Positions 16,244 through 23,739 of a stretch of 42,290 bases of DNA are shown here, one piece after another. Within the stretch, counting starts at the first letter, position 1. Each line of letters starts with the position of its first letter. Source of the stretch: a virus. The notes under the pieces are model-generated. The model saw nothing but the letters and a program-made list of their open reading frames with translations. It searched no databases and was not told the origin of the DNA. The stretch covers positions 1 through 42,290 of IMG/VR virus record IMGVR_UViG_3300048597_000637. One strand, given 5' to 3'. The position numbers and the translations under genes were made by a program.

Positions 16244-18355
16244 GCGCGTTCGTGTCGGGAGATTCTTCCTTCCCTTGTCCCGAATATCCTTGAAGGTGAA
16301 GCTGTTGACGGAGACGTACCCGATGCCGAGCGCTTCAATCCTGATGCGGGCATTTATGAAGCGGTCGGCCGCCAGTTTGAAATCCACCTCGAATGGTGAA
16401 GCGGTTGCAGCGCCTCCGCTACCGATGGTCTTGGAACCGATGGTGGGGGAGCCGATACTCGTCTCAACGCCCGTATCGACATAGTCTCCGTTGCCCTCAA
16501 CGATGAACATCTCAGAGAAGGGTTTTCCGTCATACGAGACGGAGATTTTCAATCGTTGGTCCGGCTGGATGAGGCCCTCTACGACCATGCGCCGGCACGT
16601 CTTGAGATTGTCGGTCTTAAGGTTGAGGTCCCCGGAGGTCCAGTAGTTCTCGATGGTATCGGTATCTTCGTCGAAGCCTGAGAACAGGGTGTAGATGTTC
16701 CTGGATATGCTGTCTCCGGCGACCAGAGTGCCCTGATACTCAGCTAGGCAGGAAGCGTAGTAGTTGAGCTTGTCCCATGTCCCTGAGACGACGTTGCGCA
16801 CGTACATGACCGAGTTGAAGTCGTTGGCGACGCCGTTGGTCTTCTCCTGAACGCAGAAGATTTCGTAGTCGCCCCATCGGAAGGCGACGCATTTCGTGAA
16901 AGCGTGGCCGGTAAGGTCAAGCTCATCGCTGATCGACGTCGGCTCGATAGTATTGATGTTCGTGCCCTGGAGCACCTCCAGCCTTCGAAACTTCGGGTCG
17001 GCCTCGCGGGATAGGTCGGCGAAGATGATGCCCTCCGGCGTCTGCCAGGCCGCCCGTTCGTACGGGACACCTATGTTTCGGTAGGGGAGGTTCGTGCTGC
17101 CCGTGTCCTCTATCGGTATGTCTACCTGCCAGGTCTTGAGCTCATGGAATGGGTAGTGCGTGCTGTTGATGTTGAAGATAGCCATCAAGCGTCCGCCGCC
17201 ATCGTCTTGGCGGAACGTCTTGCCGAGACCGTTTGAGCCAACAGTGAAATCGAGCACGCCTCCGTTTGTCGCGGTCTCATGGTAGTAGGAGACGGTGACG
17301 CTTCCTGTCGTGTTCGCTGAAAATGTGAGGCTGTACGCGCCGGTCGCGTAGTTGATGGTGCCTGTGCTGCCAAGGTTCGAACGTAAACCGCCGTTGCGGT
17401 CGTCGAGGAATTGCTCTGCCTTCGTGATCGTGCCGCCTGACGTGTACGAGGCGTAGGCCGAGCTATCGATGGCGAGTCGAAAGATCGACGTGCTTTCGAC
17501 GGTCTTCACCTCGTAGGTGTTGTTGTTGAGCTCCACCATGCCGCCGACACTGGCGAACGTGACGCGGTCACCGACTGCAAGGCCATGAGGGGTCGCAGTC
17601 TCGATTGCCGCGTTCGGCTGCGAGCCGACGTTGCTTATGTTCACGGGCGTGCCGATGGCGCCTGAGAAGATCGGGTACATGGCTGTGCGCGGCGCGGTGA
17701 TAGCCGCAAGCGTGCCTGAGTAGGCGCTTGACCCCGAAGCCCCCACCGCTTCGTTGGTAACGGCCGTAAAATCAGAGACCTGATCCTTGTCGATCGCAGA
17801 GAGGTACAGGCCGGTCTTGTCGTTGTTGCCCGATGCTATGCCGTTGCGCTGCCCAGCGAATGCGCGGCCTTGTGCGAAGTGAAGAACGCCCCAGCGATAG
17901 TTGCTCACCGACTGGTCGATGGCATTGCCAGGGTTTGCCGCTGGGATTTTGTAGACCGACGAATTGGGCGAACCGAAGAACTGAAATGAGCCAGCGAGGT
18001 TCTGGTAGGAGCGGAACCAGATGTCTTCGCCATTGGCTGTACCCGGCAAAATATCAGACCCCACCTCCGCCATGTCGTCAGTCGCCTGGTCGTAGTACTT
18101 TATCTTCCGGTCGTACGAAAAGTGCAGCACGTCTTGGCCGTCATAGCGGCGCGAAACACCGAGTCCAGACACATGGCCGTTGCCGGTCTCTTCAGTCGCG
18201 CCAAGGCGCGCGTAGCCGCGTCTGAGCTCGATGTGGTCCTTGTACTTCCCCGTAAGCCAATTGAGCGAGTCAGGAGAGACGCCGGGCTTGAGCGTCTTCA
18301 AGTCCTTAATGGCTGTCACAACCCCGCCAAACTCCGATACGGTGAAGTCAGGCAT
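16241..18355 (-). CDS. tail nozzle/stabilisation-like beta-rich structural protein
   Basis: 704 residues, nearly all beta strands. The opening (LKTLKPGVSPDSLNWLTGKY, HIELRRGYARLG) resembles the start of short-tail nozzle or DNA-stabilisation proteins, which form a beta-propeller closing the portal channel. Repeated blade-like segments (VLHFSYDRKIKYYDQA, GVLHFAQGRAFAGQRNG, RWGDYEIFCVQEKTNG, YQGTLVAGDSISRNIY) support a propeller. The middle carries an inserted beta domain (TPHGLAVGDRVTFASVGGM). Order after capsid and adaptor genes also fits. The exact family is not certain. Confidence 0.6.
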   Translation of the reverse strand: MPDFTVSEFGGVVTAIKDLKTLKPGVSPDSLNWLTGKYKDHIELRRGYARLGATEETGNGHVSGLGVSRRYDGQDVLHFSYDRKIKYYDQATDDMAEVGSDILPGTANGEDIWFRSYQNLAGSFQFFGSPNSSVYKIPAANPGNAIDQSVSNYRWGVLHFAQGRAFAGQRNGIASGNNDKTGLYLSAIDKDQVSDFTAVTNEAVGASGSSAYSGTLAAITAPRTAMYPIFSGAIGTPVNISNVGSQPNAAIETATPHGLAVGDRVTFASVGGMVELNNNTYEVKTVESTSIFRLAIDSSAYASYTSGGTITKAEQFLDDRNGGLRSNLGSTGTINYATGAYSLTFSANTTGSVTVSYYHETATNGGVLDFTVGSNGLGKTFRQDDGGGRLMAIFNINSTHYPFHELKTWQVDIPIEDTGSTNLPYRNIGVPYERAAWQTPEGIIFADLSREADPKFRRLEVLQGTNINTIEPTSISDELDLTGHAFTKCVAFRWGDYEIFCVQEKTNGVANDFNSVMYVRNVVSGTWDKLNYYASCLAEYQGTLVAGDSISRNIYTLFSGFDEDTDTIENYWTSGDLNLKTDNLKTCRRMVVEGLIQPDQRLKISVSYDGKPFSEMFIVEGNGDYVDTGVETSIGSPTIGSKTIGSGGAATASPFEVDFKLAADRFINARIRIEALGIGYVSVNSFTFKDIRDKGRKNLPTRTR

Positions 18356-18357
18356 GG

Positions 18358-19059
18358 CTATTCGCGCTGGATAGCACCGCTTCTTGGGTATCCACCTGCT
18401 GCCTCGCTTGGATCGTTCCCTTCAAGGGCGGAAAGCTGAAGGTCGTTGTCCCAGGTAACGAGGGCATTCTTCAGCGCATCCAGCGCCGCCTGGTTGGCCG
18501 GGAGCATCTGGCGATTGATGCTGTCGTAGTCCACCGCACCCTTATGGATGCCTATAGCGTAGAAGCCGAGGATAGGCAGGAAGCGCGGCTTAAATGGCGA
18601 CCATGCCGGCGTGTCTGCCGTGAGGTCGATTGCGCCACTATCAGCGATGTAGTTGAGCCAAATCGTGCCCGCGAACGCGATAAGGCCATTGAGGTAGATG
18701 GTGTTGCTGTTGGCGTCAAAGACGAATGTGTTGCTGACGTCCTTCCATTCAAGCCGGTCTTCGAATGGTACCTGACGATAAAATTCAGTCCGGTTTCCTC
18801 CGTCATTGAGACGCACTGGGAAATCGCCGTGAAAGCGGCCGAAGTCCGTGATCCCAGCGAGAGACTTTTCCGTCTCCCAGGTGTCGCTGGTTGAAGCCGA
18901 CAGGTTCCTGGCCGTCTTCCTGAGTACCATCCACGGGCGTTCTGCCTCGATGATCGCTCGGGCGTTATCAACGAGCACGTCTGCGAGCGTGGCATCCACC
19001 TCAGCGTCCGCGTTGAGGCTGTTGATGAAGCTGAGAAGCTGGGTTCCGGTGGAAATCAT
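18358..19059 (-). CDS. head-tail adaptor-like protein
   Basis: 233 residues. N-terminal helices (LLSFINSLNADAEVDATLAD, LVDNARAIIEAERPWMVL), a central beta section (FVFDANSNTIYLNGL, GTIWLNYIAD) and a C-terminal helical part are the layout of connector or tail tubular A proteins that dock under the portal. It lies between the capsid cluster and the propeller-like protein, the usual place. The call is based on layout, not on a named match. Confidence 0.5.
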   Translation of the reverse strand: MISTGTQLLSFINSLNADAEVDATLADVLVDNARAIIEAERPWMVLRKTARNLSASTSDTWETEKSLAGITDFGRFHGDFPVRLNDGGNRTEFYRQVPFEDRLEWKDVSNTFVFDANSNTIYLNGLIAFAGTIWLNYIADSGAIDLTADTPAWSPFKPRFLPILGFYAIGIHKGAVDYDSINRQMLPANQAALDALKNALVTWDNDLQLSALEGNDPSEAAGGYPRSGAIQRE

Positions 19060-19061
19060 GG

Positions 19062-19892
19062 CTAAGAGGCTAGGGCGTCTAAATCGAGCGTCTCGGCTTC
19101 CTCCTTGGGCTTCTGTGGCTTGCCGACGTCCAGTGTCGCGGTGCTAGGCGCAATAGAAAAGGTTGTGCCTTTGAAGATTTCAGCGATTTCCTTCACCACA
19201 TCATTCGTAAGCCGGTCCTGATTGTCGTCCACGATGGCCGTGAGATTGCGGATGCCCGCTTCAATGACAGGTGCGATCTCCTCGAACTTTGCGAGGACAG
19301 GGGAGAGGTCGGTTGGTTGCGTCACTTCTTTCTCAGCTATCGCGGAGCGAAGGGTCTCCATCGCCTCTGTGACCGGCGATAGGTCTACAGGCGTGGACTT
19401 CTCGGTAGGGATGGCAGAGACGGCATCAGATACGCGCTCAATGGCCTGAAGCAGTGGGTTTAGGTTGACTGGCTCGGTTGGCTTCGTGGGTTCCGGTTTT
19501 GCCTTCTGAATCTCCTCGCGCATGATCTTTCGCAAGGTAGCTGCATCCAGCCATCCGCCACCGCCTCCACGGCTCTGATTAGCGAACACATCTGAGACGA
19601 GGTGCGTGTTCTCCTCGTCCCCATAGTTCTCGCTCTTCGTCGTATAGCCGGCGTCCGAAAAGACGCTGGTGACTATGGAGATATAGAAGCCCTGGCCTGA
19701 CCGGTCGGCAGGAACCCTCCAATTTCGTGTGAAGCGCTGGCCGCCCCGGTCCTCAAGATTGAGGGTGTCAATCAGATCGTCCGTGTGGGCATTCCGAATT
19801 ACCGCTCTGACATAGTAGGTCGCGCTATCAAGATGGTTGGCGATCTGCCGAACCACCGTGAAGCTCTGCTGTGGCTTGAGCGGTACAGCCAT
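19062..19892 (-). CDS. virion protein with beta head and helical repeat tail
   Basis: 276 residues. Residues 1-105 are beta-rich (SATYYVRAVIRNAHTDDLID, GQGFYISIVTSVFSD). A Gly-rich hinge (RGGGGGW) follows. Residues 115-240 hold three helical repeats around a xxDLSPV/NLNPL core (VNLNPLLQAIERVSDAV, VDLSPVTEAMETLRSAI, TDLSPVLAKFEEIAPVI). The tail is acidic. The repeats may form a trimeric coiled coil. Function unknown; structural by position. Confidence 0.6.
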   Translation of the reverse strand: MAVPLKPQQSFTVVRQIANHLDSATYYVRAVIRNAHTDDLIDTLNLEDRGGQRFTRNWRVPADRSGQGFYISIVTSVFSDAGYTTKSENYGDEENTHLVSDVFANQSRGGGGGWLDAATLRKIMREEIQKAKPEPTKPTEPVNLNPLLQAIERVSDAVSAIPTEKSTPVDLSPVTEAMETLRSAIAEKEVTQPTDLSPVLAKFEEIAPVIEAGIRNLTAIVDDNQDRLTNDVVKEIAEIFKGTTFSIAPSTATLDVGKPQKPKEEAETLDLDALAS

Positions 19893-19895
19893 GTG

Positions 19896-20303
19896 TTACC
19901 AGCGGAATTCTGCCTTCGTGATGGTCGTCGAAGCGTAGCCCCAAGCCGTAACGGGACCGCAGCCGTACGTGTCTGCCACGTACTCCTTGGTGGTCGAAGC
20001 CGCCTGCCAATGGCCGACTGAGCCGTTTGGTGCGATTGCAGAGCTGAAGGAGAGCATTATTGCTGAACCACCGACTGTGGATACGACGCGCGATGCGCAG
20101 AAGTTCGTCATCGAGCTTGTTGCCGTATCAGCAAAAAGGGTCGTGACTGACTGTGGGCCTACAACGGCGGTCGAGGTCGTAGCCATTCGGGCCGAGACTT
20201 CTGGTACGTTCGCTTGAACGTGAGCGCTGGAAATGAAGAAGAGCAGAACGGACGTAGCAGCGAGCGCTACTGCCGCTATTGGAACGATGAAGGGGTTTTG
20301 CAT
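19896..20303 (-). CDS. membrane-anchored small structural protein
   Basis: 135 residues beginning with one transmembrane or signal segment (FIVPIAAVALAATSVLLFFI). A Thr/Ser-rich beta domain with ATTSTA and TATSS runs and two Cys (NFCASR, TYGCGP) follows, probably forming a disulphide. It resembles the next protein upstream (20368-20700). Both may be displayed outside the membrane rather than simply assembled into the virion. Confidence 0.6.
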   Translation of the reverse strand: MQNPFIVPIAAVALAATSVLLFFISSAHVQANVPEVSARMATTSTAVVGPQSVTTLFADTATSSMTNFCASRVVSTVGGSAIMLSFSSAIAPNGSVGHWQAASTTKEYVADTYGCGPVTAWGYASTTITKAEFRW

Positions 20304-20336
20304 AGTGGGTTGAAGCGGGCGCTTAGTGTGCCCTGT

Positions 20337-20358
20337 TCTGGCCCCAGAAAGGGCCAGA
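20337..20358 (-). other. strong hairpin between two structural genes
   Basis: TCTGGCCC, loop CAGAAA, GGGCCAGA: a perfect 8-bp stem in the 64-bp gap below the 110-residue gene. There is no U tract on the leftward side. It may be an mRNA processing or stability hairpin that lowers expression of the genes downstream of the capsid gene. Confidence 0.5.
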
Positions 20359-20367
20359 GAGGACGCG

Positions 20368-20700
20368 CTACGGACAAGCGCCGTATGACGCGACCATCAC
20401 GCCGTCCGTACCTTCGATGGTAGCGGTAGACGAGGCAGTCATGCGCACGCGGGTAGCTGTCGAGGTCGCGTAGAAGTCCAGGCAGAACGTCGAGCGATCG
20501 GAGCGAATGGTGCCCTCCGTGAGAAGGTCTCCATCTGCATCAACCGCGAACTCATCGCTTTCGCCTGCGGCAAAGCCCTGGCTGAAGTACTTAACCGTCT
20601 GGTTGTACGTTCCGCCAAAGGACATTCCCTGCGGCACAAAGAGCAACGCTATGACCGCTCCTGCCACTGAAGCTCCTGCGAGTTTGAGGAAGTCAGTCAT
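20368..20700 (-). CDS. membrane-anchored small structural protein, paralogue-like
   Basis: 110 residues from the ATG at 20698-20700 (a TTG two codons earlier is possible). One N-terminal hydrophobic helix (ASVAGAVIALLFVPQGMSF) is followed by a Ser/Thr-rich beta domain with ATSTATRVRM and ASSTATIEG and two Cys. Layout matches the next downstream protein. It lies 9 nt after the major capsid gene in transcription order, so it could be a capsid decoration protein, but the hydrophobic N-terminus is unusual for that. Confidence 0.55.
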   Translation of the reverse strand: MTDFLKLAGASVAGAVIALLFVPQGMSFGGTYNQTVKYFSQGFAAGESDEFAVDADGDLLTEGTIRSDRSTFCLDFYATSTATRVRMTASSTATIEGTDGVMVASYGACP

Positions 20701-20709
20701 GGTCAAGCG

Positions 20710-21993
20710 TTAGCGAGGGGTGTCGCTTGCAGCCGTGAAGCTGGAAGACTCAACCGCGAGGGTAACGATCTGCGGAGCCTGGTCCTGGAAGACCTTGATG
20801 CCGTAAACGGTCCACGCGATGAAGTCCTTTCCGATCTTCCGAGACACTCCGTTCTCTTCCATGCTCGGAACCTTCTGGATCACCGTGGAAACGGACTTCG
20901 AGAGGGCGAAGATAAGCTGGAGCTTCTCCTTGCCCACCGTCCATACGTCAGCCGCTGCGGTGAAGGTCTCAGAGACCTCAACCGTGCCCTTACCTGCCGC
21001 GACAAGCGTCAGGGTGTTCGGTGTCGCGTTGTCAGTCGCCGTGATGTTCTTGAGGAGGCGACGGTTAGCCGCTGAAACCTCGAAGTATCCCGTTGCTGAG
21101 TTCTGACCAGTAGCAGAGCCGTTGATCGCGTTCTGGAGCAGGATGCGGCTTGCATCTGCATCAGCACCGATGTCGATCTCTCCTGCGAGTGCCGGCACTG
21201 CACGGAAGGTCCAGGTAACGCCGTTGACCGTGACAGTATCGCCAGCGGTTGGGTTCGTCGCCATTCCGAGCTCACCGGTCCAAGGCAGGCTGTTCGATAC
21301 GAACAGGTTGAAGCCGTGGAAGTAGCCCGAGTAGCCGTTACGCGAAGCCTCATCGCCAAGGTTCGTGTCCTTCCCACCGAGGTATAGCTCGATGTAGGTC
21401 AGAATCTCAGGAGAGATGATCGCAATCGGCATTCCCTCAGGAACTTCGAGCTTTGCACCTCCCTGGAAGCGCTTGTTGTAAACGACGTTCTTCAGGCGGA
21501 GCTTCTGCATCGACAGCGTGAAGATGCGGGCGACGTTGTTCTCAGTAGCGGTGAAGCCGTTTCCAGCCGTACCGCCGCTGAATGAACCATCGTCGAGCGA
21601 CGTTCCAGCGCCCTGGTACGCCTTCAAGAGCACGTCCGCATCAATCTGGTTGATGAGGGCGTTGGCGAGCTTGCGGCCGTACTTCTTCCGAACTGGAAGG
21701 TGCGCCTGGAGCTCGTCGAGCTTCTTGACGTAGATGGACGCCTCCTTCTCGTAAGAGATGGTGAGCGTCTCAGCGGTGTCAGCAATCGCCTGTGGTTCGT
21801 ACGAACCATCGCCACCCATGTCATTGACTTGGACGTCGGATGCGTAGGAACGAGAAACCGTCTGGCCCTTCTCAAGTGACGCTTCGAGACGGGTGTCGGC
21901 AAGGATCTGATAGACAGGCTCCTTGTAGTGCGACATCTGGTATTCCGCAGAGAATACCGTCTTGAAGGTCATCGTATTTGGATTTGCAGCCAT
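20710..21993 (-). CDS. major capsid protein with inserted domain
   Basis: 427 residues. The N-terminal 230 residues look like an HK97-type coat protein: SYASDVQVNDMGGDGSY, a long helix (YVKKLDELQAHLPVRKKYG), then EGMPIAIISPEILTYIEL. About residues 245-345 form a separate beta/alpha insert starting GDTVTVNGVTWTFRA and ending TVEVSETFTAAADVW, like small domains inserted into many phage structural proteins. The coat fold resumes with LQLIFALSKSVSTVIQ and ends IVTLAVESS. It follows the scaffold gene and has the length expected. Assembled capsids would display the insert on the surface. Confidence 0.8.
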   Translation of the reverse strand: MAANPNTMTFKTVFSAEYQMSHYKEPVYQILADTRLEASLEKGQTVSRSYASDVQVNDMGGDGSYEPQAIADTAETLTISYEKEASIYVKKLDELQAHLPVRKKYGRKLANALINQIDADVLLKAYQGAGTSLDDGSFSGGTAGNGFTATENNVARIFTLSMQKLRLKNVVYNKRFQGGAKLEVPEGMPIAIISPEILTYIELYLGGKDTNLGDEASRNGYSGYFHGFNLFVSNSLPWTGELGMATNPTAGDTVTVNGVTWTFRAVPALAGEIDIGADADASRILLQNAINGSATGQNSATGYFEVSAANRRLLKNITATDNATPNTLTLVAAGKGTVEVSETFTAAADVWTVGKEKLQLIFALSKSVSTVIQKVPSMEENGVSRKIGKDFIAWTVYGIKVFQDQAPQIVTLAVESSSFTAASDTPR

Positions 21994-22041
21994 GTTGGAT
22001 GACTTAATGCCTAGTAAGTAGGCCGCAGTCAGGCTGGCGAG

Positions 22042-22935
22042 CTAGAGAAGGATTTTCTTTCCGTCCGCTCCTTCGAGAAGGCTCTCGGATGAGGTTGCCT
22101 TGTCGTAGTTTGCTTCCCACTTTTCGCGCTCGGCGGGGGACATCTTCGAGTAGTCGGCGTTGGGGTCGAATTCGAACTCAACGGCCTGTGAATCTACTCG
22201 GCCACGTCGCTCCATGCCTGGCTTGCGTGGGGAGATAAGCGGTTCCAGCTTCGAGCGGTTCTTGAAGGCGATGTAGTCAATGTCCTTGTCGTGGTACTCC
22301 TTGGTGAAAGCGAGTTTCTCGATCTCGGCCCTGACTGCCTTCAACTCCTCGTCTGAAGCGGATGGGAACATCTCCTTAAGGCTAGGGACTGCTGCCTCGA
22401 ATTCCCTGGCGAACTGCGCCTCTTCGATAGCTTTCGAGTTCTCAGTCTTCCACTGCTGGAATTCCTTGAGGTCGGCGGCTACGGTTTCTGGAATCTCGGC
22501 TTTGAAGCCCTTACGCGCGAGGGAAATGAGGTCACTGATCGCGGCCTTGTCCCAGTCTTTATGGGAGGCAATGAACTCGTCGATCTCGTCCTTCGCTTCC
22601 TTGCGCTCCTCTGGCGTCGCTGCGTGCGTTGCCGCATCTAGCTTCGTCTGGAGTTCGTCCCGTTCTCTCTCAGCCTGTTCGCGTAGCTGCTTCTCGGTCT
22701 TGAGCTCGGACTTCTTGTCCTTGAGATCATCGTAGATCGAGCGCTTGCGCGGTTCTGTCGGCTCTGGGGGTGCATCGCCTTCTGGAGTGGCCGGAGCCTC
22801 TACCTCGGGTTCTGCGGGTGCCTCTGGCTCTGTTGGCGTTGCCGCCGCTGGTGCCTCTGGCTCGGCTGCTAATTCGGGGAGGTCTACGCCAGCTTCGGTA
22901 TATTCCTTCCGGGTCTCAGCATCGATGTCGCTCAT
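22042..22935 (-). CDS. capsid scaffolding protein
   Basis: 297 residues, acidic and helical. Residues 20-65 are a Pro/Glu/Ala-rich disordered stretch. Residues 65-115 form a coiled coil (KKSELKTEKQLREQAERE). The C-terminal part has a basic-aromatic patch (RKPGMERRGRVDS) that could bind the coat protein. Lying immediately upstream of the capsid gene in the operon, with this composition, it is a typical scaffold: it guides shell assembly and is then removed. Confidence 0.8.
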   Translation of the reverse strand: MSDIDAETRKEYTEAGVDLPELAAEPEAPAAATPTEPEAPAEPEVEAPATPEGDAPPEPTEPRKRSIYDDLKDKKSELKTEKQLREQAERERDELQTKLDAATHAATPEERKEAKDEIDEFIASHKDWDKAAISDLISLARKGFKAEIPETVAADLKEFQQWKTENSKAIEEAQFAREFEAAVPSLKEMFPSASDEELKAVRAEIEKLAFTKEYHDKDIDYIAFKNRSKLEPLISPRKPGMERRGRVDSQAVEFEFDPNADYSKMSPAEREKWEANYDKATSSESLLEGADGKKILL

Positions 22936-23075
22936 GTGTGGTGGTGTTTAGACGGCCGCGTACCACGCGGGACTGGTGTTGGTGGGTCCAGTAACCGTTC
23001 CCAGATAATGCCGCTGGGTCGGGAAGCCGTGGTGTGGCTTAAGGCGAGCCCCTCGAAATGAGAGGCTCGTTAAAG
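22936..23075. other. 140-bp gap holding a strong hairpin (23045-23069)
   Basis: No gene is visible. A 10-bp stem with one mismatch, CGAGCCCCTC / GAGAGGCTCG, lies next to the end of the small acidic gene. On the leftward strand it lacks a clear U tract, so it is an attenuator or processing site rather than a full stop. It precedes scaffold and capsid. Confidence 0.5.
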
Positions 23076-23309
23076 CTACGCCAGTTTGCCGCCCTTCTTG
23101 TCCGCGAATTCCTTCGCGAGCTTCTTGAAGTCAGCGCCGTGCTCGTCCTTGGAGTAGGTGCGCTCGCCACCTGGGAAGACGACGGTGACTGATGTCTTGC
23201 TGTCCTCCTTCTCGGGCTTAGCTGGTGCCGCCTCTTCAGGCGCAGCAAGTGCCTCGTCGAGCTCCTCGTCAGTGACTTCCTCCTCGGTCTCTGCCTTTCT
23301 CTTAGCCAT
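23076..23309 (-). CDS. small acidic/basic structural accessory protein
   Basis: 77 residues from the ATG at 23307-23309 (MAKRKAETEEEVTDEELDEA). The first half is acidic and disordered, the second has one short beta section (TSVTVVFPGGERTYSKDEH) and a basic helix ending KKGGKLA. It lies between the portal-associated gene and the scaffold. The longer frame to 23435 begins in non-coding sequence. Function unknown. Confidence 0.65.
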   Translation of the reverse strand: MAKRKAETEEEVTDEELDEALAAPEEAAPAKPEKEDSKTSVTVVFPGGERTYSKDEHGADFKKLAKEFADKKGGKLA

Positions 23310-23358
23310 GAAAATATGGGCTACGGATAATACCCCCACACTAGAACAGGGCAGGGGG

Positions 23359-23373
23359 TTCGTAGCGGAGTTA
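23359..23373 (-). repeat. junction motif TAACTCCGCTACGAA, copy B
   Basis: Again the TAA is the stop codon of the upstream gene (23371-23739). The motif opens a 61-bp gap before the small acidic gene. Perfect match to copies at 16229 and 25791. Confidence 0.8.
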
Positions 23374-23739
23374 TGAAACTGCCATGAGTGCGCGCCGGAT
23401 GTCGGCCTGAATTGCCTTGATGGTGGCGGCTCCATCCTTTTCAGTGTGAGACAAGAGCCAGCGCATCGCGTCCTGACGGGCGTAGAGGCTCATGCGCTGC
23501 TGCTCGGTTAGATCGCGCCTGGTTGCGAGCTCCATCGAAAGGTCGATGTAGGCTTTCTTCGCCTCGGCAGCGACGCGGCGGGTCACGTCATGCTCGCGCC
23601 AGCCCTCGTAATCCTCGGCCTCGACAAGCGCCCGCTCCCATTCCTGGATTTGAGCGAGGTTATCTGCCTTGGTCTCCTCATCAACGTCCGTGAGGAAGAT
23701 CTCCTTCAACTTCTCTATGTCGTTTGGTTGGGTACTCAT
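23371..23739 (-). CDS. unknown helical protein coupled to the portal gene
   Basis: 122 residues, mostly helical and charged (IEKLKEIFLTDVDEETKADN, LTEQQRMSLYARQDAMRWLL). Its ATG overlaps the portal stop as ATGA, so it is translated with the portal. Likely an accessory to portal or packaging; no family recognised. Confidence 0.7.
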   Translation of the reverse strand: MSTQPNDIEKLKEIFLTDVDEETKADNLAQIQEWERALVEAEDYEGWREHDVTRRVAAEAKKAYIDLSMELATRRDLTEQQRMSLYARQDAMRWLLSHTEKDGAATIKAIQADIRRALMAVS

